Source of the DNA: Allacma fusca
Lineage: Eukaryota > Arthropoda > Collembola > Symphypleona > Sminthuridae
Direction of reading: 5' to 3'
Length of the DNA: 64,000 nt
Assembly: GCA_947179485.1 (NCBI GenBank)
Contig: OX359248.1
Location: 823,501 to 887,500 of the forward strand
This document shows positions 26,401-40,046 of this stretch, one piece after another. The position numbers and the translations under genes were made by a program. Within the stretch, counting starts at the first letter, position 1; every line of letters starts with the position of its first letter. A model generated the notes under the pieces. It made no database searches. It saw only the letters and a program-made list of their open reading frames with translations, and had not been told where the DNA came from.

Positions 26401-29400
26401 AGTGGGCACTCAATCTCTGGTGGAAGTAAATAGCAAGAGCGTCACTAGTCCTATAGCCAAGGGAAAGCTGACAGCTAAAATGCGTTTCTTATTCTTGTCG
26501 CATTCGAGTATCAACAGGTACATAAAGTTTGTCGATTGAACGAATATCAGGGAAGAAGTAACGGAATTTTCTGCTCCTCGGCAAACTTTTGGAGAAAACA
26601 AATTATCCAATGTTCTTGTATGTGTGTGTGTGAAGTGCTAAATCTATTATAATCATGTTTGCCATTGTGCCGTTAGAATTGACCTTAGAAGAAGGACCTT
26701 TGACAAGGTGCAGATCCGCATTGAGGGAGTGAAAGGAAAGGGGAAAGTTACATTAATGGTTTTTTTGGGCCGGCGTGAAGGTAAGGGAGGAAAGTATCGG
26801 AAGGTGCATCTGTGCCTGTTTATCCTGATTCCTGACAATTCGAGTGTCGGAATCAATAAAGCAGCATGTGTGTGTAGACTGTGGATTGTGGAGGTGACTG
26901 TGGGTGATGGAAGAGGGGAGGATGTAATCATTGTATGGTTCCGTTCGAGGCCTGTCCCAATGTTTGAAAATAAATACTTTTGATTGATGAGTCCGGTGGA
27001 AAGTGTGACTGTGACGCATAAGAGGACGTCTGCAATGCAAATTCTTAGCCTACCTGATGTGTACACACTGCGTAGGCACCTACTCTCAATTTTTCCTCTC
27101 TCCCCCCCCCCTCCTTTCTACGGGAGAAATCACTCTGGAAGAGAATGGAAGTGAAGTACATTTGTTCACGCAGAATGAGAAGGCTTATTGTGAGGTGACG
27201 GAGGAGGAAGAAGTACAGGGGAGAAAGTGAGGGTTCGTGTGTAAGTTCTAGGAGGAAAGGTGTGTGTGTGTGTGTGTGTGTATGTGTGTGTGTAGACTTT
27301 CGGCCAAAAGTCTAGATTAAAGATGTACACGTATATATATGTAAATGTTGGAGGGGGCACTAAGAGAAGCGTAAATTTCCCAGTCGACTGACTGATTCGT
27401 GTGAGCTCGCAGAGCTCTTACTACCATCCACTGCCAACATATATATTTCCACCAATTTTCCGCAAGTAGCCTCACCTATTCCAAATACGATCCCCCATAC
27501 AGTTATACACACCTCAGTGTGAGCAATGTGTTTGTTGCGTACGTCAAAATCGATATCCTAGGCTCGGCTAGACCTGTATCACGGAGCACAACTATTTCTC
27601 AAATACAGACCTGTGTATACACCTCAGTGAGATTTCCACTGCCACGGCATTTCCAGAAAGGGTAGGTGGGTTCTGTAATGCAATCCTTACCTGGTCTTGT
27701 CCTCTATATCTAATGTACTTCTGTGGACGTCAGCCAGTCCCGTCTTTACCACCTTCCAGCATGCGGAAGCCTCTACTCTACGTTATTTTCACTCCTGTAC
27801 AACTACTTTTTTTCTCCATTTTTCCCTTCTCCGCATTCGCAGCTTTCTCCCTACTTTCTCTCCGTACTTTAATCCGTAGATGTGTTCATGTCCTTCATTT
27901 CCCCCGTACATGCATATCATCGTGGGGAGGGTGGGGGTTTGGAAGAGGCAAAATGGGCTGGATTCATTTTTACTTAAAATCAAAATGCTCTACCTGACTT
28001 TTTACCCAAAACAAAATGAACCGCATGCAGTTTTCACCAGGAGTGAACCAAAGTGCGTACTAAAAGGTATGATAAAAGTACAAAGTTCAGGATGATTCCA
28101 GACTACGCTTCACCTCGTCCATTTCCCTTTAAGGATAAATTGTGCCTAGTTCATATTGCTTTCAAATTCTAATGCGCTTTGTCCATTTTCCATGTAGTGA
28201 AAATACATGTAGATCATTTGGAGCATAATTGAAAATGTCATTGTGATGTTGTCCATTTTGCCTCTCCACCAACGATTTACAGTGTTATTCCATATGTACA
28301 TATGATTTCGCTTGAAAATACATTTGTGGACATTATTTTATATGGAAATTTACAATTTGTATTAAAATATAGATGTGTATCTATATATATCTACATGTAT
28401 AGAATGTAATCACAACAGATTTGTATTCCTTCGGACAGGTAGATACGCAGAGGTAGGTACGTACAGTGTATATAGCGTCTATGTGCCAGTGTTTATATGG
28501 AAAATTATGGCTTGTGTTGCACCCTGCACATTGGGCATACATAGAGAGATATACATATGTAAATGGGGACATATCTTGGGAAGGGTGATGCATGCTTATA
28601 TAATCCCATTGTTTCTGCCTGTGGACATGCTCCATTGCTCAAGAGCATGTACGTATGACTCCCGTAGCATGTACATACATACCCACTATGTACAAGCCTA
28701 GGAAATGGGTTGAGCGCATGGAGTGAAAGTGTTATCAAACGTAATGTTCCGACGTAAGTAAAACATTTAAGTGAATTCAACCCAGGCCGAAACCCAGTAC
28801 GCTGTACGCTGTACCTTTCGTAGATACTTCCAGAGAATGGATTGCACCCAGCACTCTACTATATATATTACTATGCATAGACTTCCCTCAAGTGCAGGGT
28901 TCGAGGAGGAGAAGCAAAAAGCTCTCTCCTACTTTCTCCTGAGGTCAGCTAAGTAGCTTTTTATTACGCATATTTTATCCGGAACCAATGAATCCGATCA
29001 ATGGTTCAAGCAAAAACCCCACATCGTCAACGAGCCTTGTCTGCCTCGAAAAATTCCCTCTGCTCAATGCTGCGCTCCTGTCTTTTTCAATCCATCGGAT
29101 TTCAATGTAAACATTTAGCTCCTAGTGTACATATTTCTCCCGTGTCCTTTCCTACACTCACTTTCGATATCAGTCACAATTTTATGTCAGGGGGAAAAAG
29201 GCATCTAGTATTATTATAGCTAGATACACGTCCCATTACATCCCCGACACCCCTTCCAGTATATGGCATCACGGCAGAGCCCTTGCATCCTATACAGTTG
29301 TTACAATCATTGCAATAAATAATGCTCTGCCATGCCGAGTGAGGAGAGCTATAGCTGCTCACCCAAGGAATAATAACTGACTGTTCCATTTGCCTCCAAT

Positions 29401-29912
29401 TAACACAATCATGACAATTGCTAATGGAATTAGGTGACGAACTATCACACCCTTCATAATTTGTCCGCCACTTTGTTCACCCATTGGCTCTCCCGCTATT
29501 TTTTCTCTGTCATCTTTTGATATATATTGAATACTCTAGGATGAGACGTATTTGAGGGCTGACCCGGATTGTTTTTATTTGCTTTTGGTGAGTTGTGTCC
29601 GCGATGACAAGAAGTTTTAAATGATTAGTTGGGGTCTCGATAGGAGAGGTACATGTTTGTGACAAGCTTTGAAGACGGAGTGGAATTCATACGTGACCGT
29701 TTCCCCCTGTAAGCACTAAAGAAGTGAATTGAGCGAGTAGAGTCTCAGCTTGTGTACGGCAATTTGTGGGTATTGTCCAGAAATTTGAAATGGTCATGAG
29801 CTTTGGCAGACAGACTTGGACTAAATTGAATAGAGCTAGTTTGCGACAGAATGAATGACTGCACATACACAAGTCAATGATTATTATGGTCACGTCAGAT
29901 CCACGAGGGGGG

Positions 29913-29957
29913 AAGAGAGAGAGAGAAAGTCAAAGAGAAAGAGAGAGAGAGAGAGAG
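29913..29957. repeat. (GA)n microsatellite, interrupted
   Basis: GA dinucleotide run interrupted by AAGTCAAAGA, followed by a G run. It contains one copy of the dispersed octamer GAGAAAGT, showing one way that octamer might arise. Confidence 0.9.
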
Positions 29958-32900
29958 GGGCTCCATGCCGGGAGCCAAGCTAGCTCAAATCACTTCCTAT
30001 ATTATTACATGTAGGCAAATGACGTGTCTGGCGGATGAAAAGTACCGATACTTTGGCTCACCGTCAGTTCGTCCACATGAAAACCTAGCTCCCTGAAAAT
30101 CCACCAATATTTCAAGACCGATGGTTCCCTTCCTCTACTCTCCTAAACTTTAGATACCAATTTGATGACTCCTCCGTTTACTCGCCTTTGAATTTACCCT
30201 TTTCCCTGAAAAGTAATTATCTAATTATATGTACTCATCTGAATTCCTCTGTAGTTTCAAATAATGCATTTGGAAATGTAGTCCATGAACGTGTATATAT
30301 ATGTAGGTAAATAGGTAGATACATACATACATGCGTCAATAGAATGTATATTTCCTCCTCACTCTCTAATACCTCTGTGAAAGACTTTTGAAATCCTGAT
30401 GCGGGTTTAACTTCAGGTTTTAAATTCGAATAACTACAGCATTTTCCCATTGCCCTGAATTGTTTCACGACGCTACGGTTGTTTTATTTTATTTTTAATT
30501 TCCAGGAACGCTCTGATTTTCTCCGTGTTAAAAAAAAACGTCCCCATTTTTAAAATCCTTACATATTTCAATGCCCTACCTAGGATTGGATGCTGTGATG
30601 AGGATAGTTATTTGTGGTTAATCCTCCGGCTAAATTTTTTACAGGCTTAATTTTATGATTTCAAAATTGTGCCCATCATTTTAAAGTTGCGTGGATAGAA
30701 ATTAAGATCTATTTACTTCAAGTTAGGTACTTCTACTCCATAGAAATAAATATCCCAAAATATATCATTACAACTCTGAGATCCCACTAATTGCCAGAGG
30801 GATTGTGTTCCAGAGAGCAAATTAGGATACAATGGGAATATAGAATCTCTGAATGAGCTTTCCATTACTTTCTCCCTTACAGGCTATCAAGATTGCTTTC
30901 AGGGAAAAAAATACTCCCATTAGTGTTCTTCCTATTCTACTGTAATGTGTTAATTACTACACATCACTGCTTTCTTTTGTTTGCTCAAAAATGTGCCTTC
31001 TAGTATCTGCTATGAGAGTCCCCAACTTTCACTGAGGATATGTATGGGAGGTGTAACCTGGAAGTTACAGGAGGAACCCCCACACACAAAACAATAAAAC
31101 GTAGAGGTAGAGAGACGGAGGGGAACTGAGAGAAAATAAAGAATAGGACCGCGATTCCTGACATCTAAAGTATCTAGGTATTGTTTAAGCTCCGGAGCAT
31201 CTTTGATGCAGTCATCTGTGCTGACGTTTCATTTTATCAATTCCAATTGACTTCTTTTTTTTTGTCACAGAAGCCAGGGATCCATCATAAAAGCTGCCAT
31301 TAAAGCCCCTTCACTCCAAACTGCCATCACATTTCACTCATTCCTTTCGACTGACTATGACAAATGTCCAGGGTATCTTCCCTCCTGGAAAACAAGACCC
31401 ATTCGGGGTGTTACAATCCAAACGTCTTTAGAAATTCAAAATATATTTGGATTTTTAAAGTGTCTGCAGGAAATTGCACTAAAAATAGCCATTATACATA
31501 CCTAAAGATCCTGGGAATAGAAAGGGACAAATGGATAGCCAATGATTAAACAGTTGGATGAAAGCTTTCTCCAAGATTTTGAAAAGGGATGAGTACCTTT
31601 TGGTACGAGGAAGAAAAAAAAGCTTCCTCGGAATTAAAGCAATAGATCCATTACTATGCCATGGAGCAAACGTAGAAATAAGATTTCAGGTTAATGTCCG
31701 GGAAGTGAGGAGCAATTGTGGGAAGGGGAAAGGGGGAGAGGAAGAAAAAAAACGTAAAATATAATTGAACTGCATTGAAGCGGGACTGAATAGAGTGAAA
31801 AATGGAGAATTCCCCTTCATCCCTGAGCATCAAAAGAGAAAGGAGTTTTTTCGTGGAATATATTATTTATTAATTTTTTGAAGGGCCTCATTTGCACTGT
31901 AATATGATTAAATAAGGAGTCGTGCATGGACTGTAATACATAAACGCCGAGCACCATTACAGACAAGTATCGATTTGACTGAGGCAGTTCTGTGGGTATT
32001 TGGGCTTTAATACTCAAATCAGGGATCGTCAAGGCCGTAACTTCCTATCGTCGAAGGAGCCCATGCATTCCTCCACGACGTTATCCTTATGTCTTGTTGT
32101 GTTTATCAAAGGAAGAAAAACTGAAACGTATTTTGAAACCTTCCAAAGGTTTTCACAACTTTCTCCGCTCTTTCCCCTATATCTATCTATCTATAATAAT
32201 ACTCCCGAAATCTGAGTCAATAAAATGAAATAGCTGTGGAGGGCTTTCTCTACTTTGTATCTGTAATCCCCATTCTTGTTTCCGTACATGGGAGTCAGGA
32301 GCAGGATAGTACATATGGACGTCCGTATGCTGTATATCTAAAGTGTATCACATCTATTAATTGGGAAAGTACGTATCTATTTCTTTATATGCGGGGAAAA
32401 ATAGAAGCACTCAAATATATCGGGATTAAGTGTAAGTCTTGGGAGCACATTTGCACTGGGAAAGTACATCAATATTTGCATAGCTATGTACATACATGCA
32501 ATTAAATATAATTACATATTTGCATAGATACATATAAATAAGGATACTTGAATTCTTATAATTAAATGCATACGCCATGCCCGTCCTTATACAGGATCAT
32601 ACAGGGTCCCCAAAATAACTAGTTTTCTTTTTTGGTTCCTCTTTTTTTAATTCCTCTTCCAAAATTTAACTCCATACTAAATATTCGGAATGAGGGGTCA
32701 ATGCCCGTTAGATTGTTCGAGTCAGTTCTTTTCCAGCCTTCTTGCTCCGTGTCTTCCTCACTTGGTCTGTTGAGATAAAAAAAATTTCATAAGTTGCTTT
32801 GGTATGTAGAAATATTTCTTGGCGTCACGATTTCCATTTTGGTTAGTGAAAGGCCAATTAAGGTCTGAGAAGTTCAGAAGGTGGAAGGAGCCCTGTAGAC

Positions 32901-35900
32901 TCGTGTATGCCTGTACAAGTTTAAAAATTGGAAGGAAACCTTACATTGGTTTGGATACGTTCAAGGAGCGTGCATACGATTGATAGAATAAATAGGGATT
33001 GGTAGCATTAAAGGAAATGATAGCCTCCCTCTCTGTTGTCGTTTGAGCTTTGTGAGGAGAGAAAGCTCTCTGACAATGAGTGTTCCAAGGCATTCTAAAT
33101 GATTCTCGACCTTTCAATCATTCACATTGTATAGACAGTCTCAAATCTAATGTACATTTTGCAATAAAAACTTTATGCAAGTGACTCCCATTGAGATCAC
33201 AGGACGAGAAATATTTGTAAGGAGATCGTGAAATTTTATGGTCCTGTTCAGAAACTGGGTCTAATCCCAAGTTTTACCTTCTCAAGCCCTGTTTGGTTAT
33301 AACGATGCTTTATTCCTCCGCGGGATCCATTCACCTCCTCTCCCTCTCACTTTCCTTACCGTTGACAATGTACACATGTAGGTACTTGAACACGTGTGAC
33401 ATTTCCGAGTGCTTGGAATCCTCGAAGCTAGGGAAGATTGAGAGATAGGCTTTTACGACTTGTTTTTACTATCATGCCCCTTTAGTACATTTGTCTTCAT
33501 TAAACAAATTAAGGGCTGATGAGACGAAATTGGATTCCGACGTCAGTCATATGTTATTACTTTTTTCTAACCCTAACTCTCCCCGTAAAATGTGATTGCG
33601 AGGAAGTGCTTATTTCCTCCATGAGCCAACTCTATTAACAGTAAGCAAACTCATCATTGGCTCATCATATAGATACTGAACATCTTCAAAATTGAAATCC
33701 GGAAGCTATACCTGGGTTTGAGGAGTCTCTAAAGATTCCTTTTGATCCGAAATAATTTCATGGGATTCCTTTCACCAGGACTTCCTCACAAGTTTACAGT
33801 ATGACTCCTTCCAGTATGGATTGGATCACCTGTAAATCTAAGAAAGTGTACTCACATGCATAAAAACCAAGTGATCAAATTTATAGCCTTGGGTTAGACT
33901 CTCCTAGTGTAGTCTCCATTATAGGCTCACAATTCAGAATCTATTGGTTTTTTTTCTCTGTCGCATTTCCCTTCCATTACATTTATCACAATATGGTGAA
34001 AGCCGCTTTATCGTGTGAAGCATTGGAGGAATCAAATATCACTTAAGGATTTTTTTATAACAGGCAACTCCAGGTTCACGCTTTAGAAAACGTGAACTCA
34101 GTTAAAAATTCTTTTTATGTTTATGTCGGAAGATCATGGAGAATATTTTAAATCAGTGCTGTTCGTCCTATTTGTATATATCTATACAAAGTGAGACCAA
34201 ATAGAATTAACAACTTCTCCTTATTTTTACTTTGACAGATAGCCATGAGAATATTAGTTTTTAATATTTTGGAAATTTGGGAATACAATTTAAAAAAAAA
34301 AAGTCATTTGGGAATTATATTGATGCTGCTGCAGCGTACAAATTTCTGGGTATTCCAGGTTTCGGAAAATCGATGTGAACGTATAAAGTCCAAGTGACAT
34401 ATATTTTTTTGGATGTGTATTTAGCTCTTACTTCTAAACTGAAGCCTTCAAGAAATTCGAAGCTGAATCGGGAAAGTTATTTTCATACTACAGTATGACC
34501 ACGACACGCATGTCATAAGAAATTATATGAGTGAAAGTATACATGAAAAGTTTAACTTGGAAATCATAACCACGGCATGGGCTCTGTTGGGAGAAATAGA
34601 GTACAATGGGATGGGAAGTCTTCCTGCAGCACTTCCGAGCTGGACAAATTAGTAGTGAGGAGTATCCTAAAAAATTAAAGTTTGAAAAGTTTCCTTGACA
34701 AAAAAGGCTTAAGACATGTATCATGAGGAAATGTGTGCCCAAATTAGAGTAAGGAATTATAATGAGGAAGAGAATGTCAAATTGTGACTTGGAATTGGAA
34801 CCACTTTGGAACAGCCCGACAGAGAACATAGGAGGAAGGGGGAAGGAGTGAATAAAAGACATAGAATGGCATTTAACAAGTTATTTAGTTCCGACATGAA
34901 AACTCCGAGTGAAAGCAACTCATTAAACTTAAAAGCACTGACTGTGATGCATGAAGATGGAACTGGAAGGAACTTTGGGCATTAGGAAAGTACTTGCAAT
35001 TATTTTATTAGGGATATTTTTTATAACTTATTGAGCAAAAATGTGTCTCTACCTACATTTCCAAAGGGATTTTATACCCACGCTCCGTCCAATAATTATT
35101 CCATCCTTACCGTGAGGATTATTCCTGATGGAGGTAGCTCCTGACATTGGAAGCATCAGCGTGTAGTGCCTTTGCCATTGCCAGGCACGAGTTCGGGTAG
35201 TACTTGTCTAGACTGGTATTAGCTTTCCAGTGCACCATCTTCCACACCAGAGCCCTCCTCAACCAATTAAATATAAAAAGCTACTCCCATTCGGGCACAG
35301 ACCAGGTACGATTTGGCTTACCAGCTCCGAATTTTACAAAAATCCATGAAGATGCATAGTCCGTAGACCCATAATAATTCTAGTACTGTTATAGCTCTTT
35401 TGCAATAAGAGCACCCCTGAAAGCCGCATTCGATCTATAGCAGGATATTACCCGGAAAAAATGAACATTAATGCAATACGCGACCCATTCATTTTTATTC
35501 CTTTTCAGGAGAGATTTTTACATTACGATAATTTGCAAATATTTTATTTAAATAATTCACATCCCCATTAAAACTCCCTCAGGCTACTGGTGGGTTTAAA
35601 ATTAAGCTAAGGCTCCATTTATACTTTTTCAAAAATTTATAGATGTTTTTGCTTGTAGTAATTACTCTACTTCTTGAAGCTTCTTCGACGATACGTGAAG
35701 CCATATTTCGGTCTCGTCGAGGATCCACATTGCAATGGATTTTGAAGAATAGGCGGGCTAATGGATTTTTTTTCAGATTTATATGATTTCATGGATAAGA
35801 GATGAGTTCGGGTATCGGTTTGTAGAGCCCTAGCATTTGGTTGATTCTCTGAGAATTTGAAGTATAATCTTCAACATCCGTATATGAGGATGTTGCGGAT

Positions 35901-38900
35901 TCTTTGGACCCGTACTGAGCACTAATTGTCTCCCTGCATGAATGGGATTCCAAGGCTTCTAAAACTCTCAAAAAACTTGCTCACACTCAATTACTTATAC
36001 AAATACCTCGTCGGGAGTAGAAACTGGGACAAACTCAGGGATAGTGAGAATGAGGGTAGGGAGAAAGGAAGAGAGTCTCGATAGGACATGGTTTCATGCA
36101 AAAGAAATAGCAGAGTAATTTGTAGACTGAAGGATACTCTGAAGAAGTCCAAAGTCATTCCCAGTCGTTCTCTACACTTCACTGCTCTTCTTATGACTCT
36201 CCCCGACATTATGTCAGAATCAAAGTCATTTACAAGCTTGTCTGATTCCTACTATGTCCCTCCATTTACTTTTTATTGCATTATAGACGGCATATGATAC
36301 GGGGCATTTAGGAGGGAGCCCCTCTCACGTATGTACATACCAGCAAATGTATCGTCTGAGCCGGGGAGGCCCACACAGTCAATGTCTACCTGCTTCCCAT
36401 AAGTACTTATCATCTCTCTGTTGGCTCAATGCAGATGTGCTCTCAGCTTCTGTGAGCAAGCAAATGAGTAGGTATATCTATATTTACATTTGCTCCGTGA
36501 ACGGCCCAACTGCCGTACACTGACTGCATCACCGCGGGAGGTAACTTCGAAAGCAGATCGAGAATATTGAGAAAATTTGCATAACAATGTGGAAATATCC
36601 TAAGAAAATTCCCAACGAGCCCAAGTAGGAAATGAGAGAAATTAGTTGTTCTCCCGAACATTACCCAGCATCCATGAAGGTAGTGTAGGGCTAAAAGCAG
36701 GTTTTAATAACTTTGGCCCAAGTACCTCTCCACACATAATTTACATAAATACATCCCTCTAACAAGCAAACATGGCCATGTGCAAGCACTGTTAAAAGTA
36801 ATTGCAAATGCATACTCTAGCAGCCTTGACTCCCTTCCTTTACTGTTACAGCGTCGGTTAAGAATTACAATTTAACGTGGGCTCGAGCCCTGCCCTGAAC
36901 AACCACAATATTTTGAGAGCTCAAAAGGGAGCCCTGCATCAAAACAATTCCCCAAGTATTCAATTTTACTTTCAAGTTAAAAGGAACAAAAATGTTTCTC
37001 TATTTACTTCTCAGCAAACAATGCATCTCATTTACTTAAATAGCGTCAGCGAACAAGTATAAATGATAATCTAGAAAATTGCAAATGTGCATGCTAACAT
37101 TTGCTCATAAACAAGTTTGTGACTGCTCATTTTTTTCCTAGCACACTTGCATTTAATTGTGTGAGTTTGCTGTTGGTGTTTCTTAGACTGCTCTGCTGAG
37201 TTCTACTACTTCACCCAAGGTTCATTTATTTTGTTTTAAAGAGGGACAACCAACGGAAAGCAAGTGTTTGGAGTGGGGAGTGAGATTCTGCGAATAGAAA
37301 TTACATGCTTATTTTTGTATCCCGAGAATCCCCGTGGTATTTACACTAGATTTCAGAAGTACTGGAGCAGAAGTTTACGTTTGCACCTTAGCAGGTCTGT
37401 GTATACATAATTATATATACATATATGAGGAAACAACTCATACCCAAAGAGAATCCTTTAGGGTTAGGAAAAGCCTTAGTAGAACTAACTGAGAGCCTAT
37501 TTACCCTCCATATGTATGTTCCGCACTAACCCCGAATTTTCTCCTCCATGAAATTTCTAAATACATGAGCTATGTATACAAACGGAAATAATGGCCAGTG
37601 TTAGATAGATCCAAGGAAGGTGAGAATTGTATTTTTGAGCACATGTTTTTCACTCACTGGAAATAATTTAGCTTATGCGGAGATGAGAGAAATGCCTTGT
37701 TTGCTTAATGAGTTGTTGGCTGGTTGGGGTACATGTGTGAGAGGGAAATGAGCGGAAATGTTTTTTCCAGATTGGAGGGACCGGTGTGATAAAAGAAATC
37801 GGAGCGGATATGCTCAACGTAATCTACCTATCATATACATACATACGCTGATGTATGCCTACGTGCATACATATGTGTAGACATACACAACGTCCACGTA
37901 CGTTTATACACTCCGGTGGCTCTATAGGACGAGACACACCACTGGGGAAAGGAAAATATTTGTAATCTCCGTTGCGTACACAATCGTGTGTTTATGCTCT
38001 TCTCAGGGGCGCATAACTTTCACCTTTAATTATGGTAAATGAAATAGGGAATCAATGCGGGGTTCTTTTATTTTTAAAGGAGTTGGTGTGGGGATAAGGA
38101 TTGGAGAAAGCAGTGGAGAGTTGGTGTGAAAGCTGGATCTAGGAGAAAGGCCAAGTATATAAGGGATTTCATGGTATGTATTGATCCGAGGGAAGGGTTG
38201 CGATGGCTGCGGAAATTATAAAATATTCAATATCGCCTCATGTATCTATGATACATGTAGATACAGGAGGAGGAGGAGGAGGGTGATTGGGACGAGGAAA
38301 TTTTAGTATTTTCACACTTTGCCAAACAACTTTCTCCTACTTTCACCTCAGTCAACTCCAGTACTTATAAGAGTTCCATTGGAAACTTTCCCACTCGGCT
38401 CTCCCACATCAAAGAATTGCTATTTTCGACGTCCTGTGACTACGCTGCCCTCCTGTACATCAATGGGAGCTTCAAAAGTCCTGAGGAGCCCATTGGTATA
38501 ATTTGTCCCGGCTTGTCCAGGATGAAGAATTGTCGGAGTATTTCTTATCCATCTATAGATTCGACATCCCTCGTCCCCTTCCACTCTCACTCCCTATGTT
38601 TCTCCATCCTAATATAAGTAGATACTGAGCAGGGTTGTGTAACATGTCCCCGATCTGAGCTCCTGACGAAACTAAAAACTTTCTCTTTGTCGTCGTCCCC
38701 TGCAGTCGCCCACATCTTAGCTCTTTACTATGAAAGCATATTTTATTACACTATCAAATTACTCTTTTATTTTCCCATTTCTAGATTCTCCCTTTGCATT
38801 AGCTTTAATTTCGGGTATAATTCTCAGTGGACATTCTTTCCCGGAGCTTTCTCCTCCTCTTCTATGTAGGTCTCCTGCAATCGAAACTTTCTCAAATGGA

Positions 38901-40016
38901 CATTTACTTTCTCTGTTTGAACTGGAAACAACAAACTTCGGCGAGGGACATGTATGCAAAATAACCGGGGTACAGGTACACTGGGGCATTATAAAAAAAA
39001 GTGCAGGGCTATAGCTATATACATATGTACGTACTTGCATTATGAGGTGAAAACAGTCCCTGCATATGAAAGCACTTACGACTTCAGCTAACCGTATATA
39101 ATTCCGTGAGCCTACATACAATGATTGTTCGATATCTGGATCTTTCTCCAGAATTTCCCGCAAGTAAGCACACTAGAGAGAAAGTTCTTTCTCTTTACTA
39201 AATTGAATACTCGAGAAGTGTACAAAGGATGAAGTTACATAAAATTGCAAGTGCGTTTTCAACTGAAAAAACTATTTCTTAAGAAGAAATTCAACAAGAC
39301 GTCTCCAGCTAGTACAGATGCATGTTCGTGCACCCTATATGTACATATGGATATGCGCCAATGCTAACTGAGGGAGGCCTCTTATACCAATAATAAAAAT
39401 CCGGACGGATAATAGAGTACGCTTGAACTCCATGTATTTGTAGAGTACATAGAGCAGCTCGTATGCACGTAATCAGAGGAGTGGCACGGATCTATGTATC
39501 TCCATGTATCAACTTTAGACAGTGACCTCAGTCAGAGATTGTTGGGAGAGTAGGTTCATATCTATGTTTGATGTAGAAAGTGGGAAAATTATGTTGCATT
39601 AAATCATGGGATTTTTTTTGAAGAAAAAATTTCCACAACCTGTATCCCGGAGTATGTGAGGAGAGAAAGGAAGGGTAGGGGGAGAGTGCATATAAGATTT
39701 AGCGAGATAAAATCATGTATAAATAATGGGCTTTTCCACTCTTTTTCTTATTCAGATTGCCATTAGGTTAGCTTTCCCTCTCCTTTATATTTGCACAGAT
39801 CGAGAAAGAGAGAAATTCTACTTCCAGTGTGGATGAAGTTCCACATCATATTTCACAAGATGATGTATAAAGTTAATGTATATTTTAAACGAGTCTATTT
39901 CCTTCCATTGTAATGGAAGTAGATTTGAGTAACGTGTGCGTATGTATATCTTGGCGGAAGGTATTACTAAACTGTATATTTTACTTTTTCACGGGGTGGG
40001 TGCGAAAGGAAAGGAT

Positions 40017-40046
40017 AGAGAGAGAGAATGAGAGAGAGAGAGGGAG
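40017..40046. repeat. (AG)n-rich tract
   Basis: Imperfect AG repeat running into a GGGAGGGGGCGGG purine-rich segment. Confidence 0.85.

Noticed and set aside
26653..27066. 137-codon - strand frame and overlapping + strand frame
   Set aside because: Two overlapping frames on opposite strands in a TG/CA-rich segment; neither resembles a protein and both are explained by base composition.
34097..34120. Small hairpin GTTCACG/CGTGAAC considered as a microRNA-like stem
   Set aside because: Only a 7-bp stem with a 10-nt loop; far too short for a microRNA precursor.
34488..34862. 124-codon open frame on the - strand in intron 1
   Set aside because: Residue composition matches translated AT-rich non-coding DNA; no similarity recognised.
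38759..39163. 134-codon open frame on the - strand in intron 1
   Set aside because: No family motif seen; composition follows the local simple sequence, and other frames in the same place are also open.
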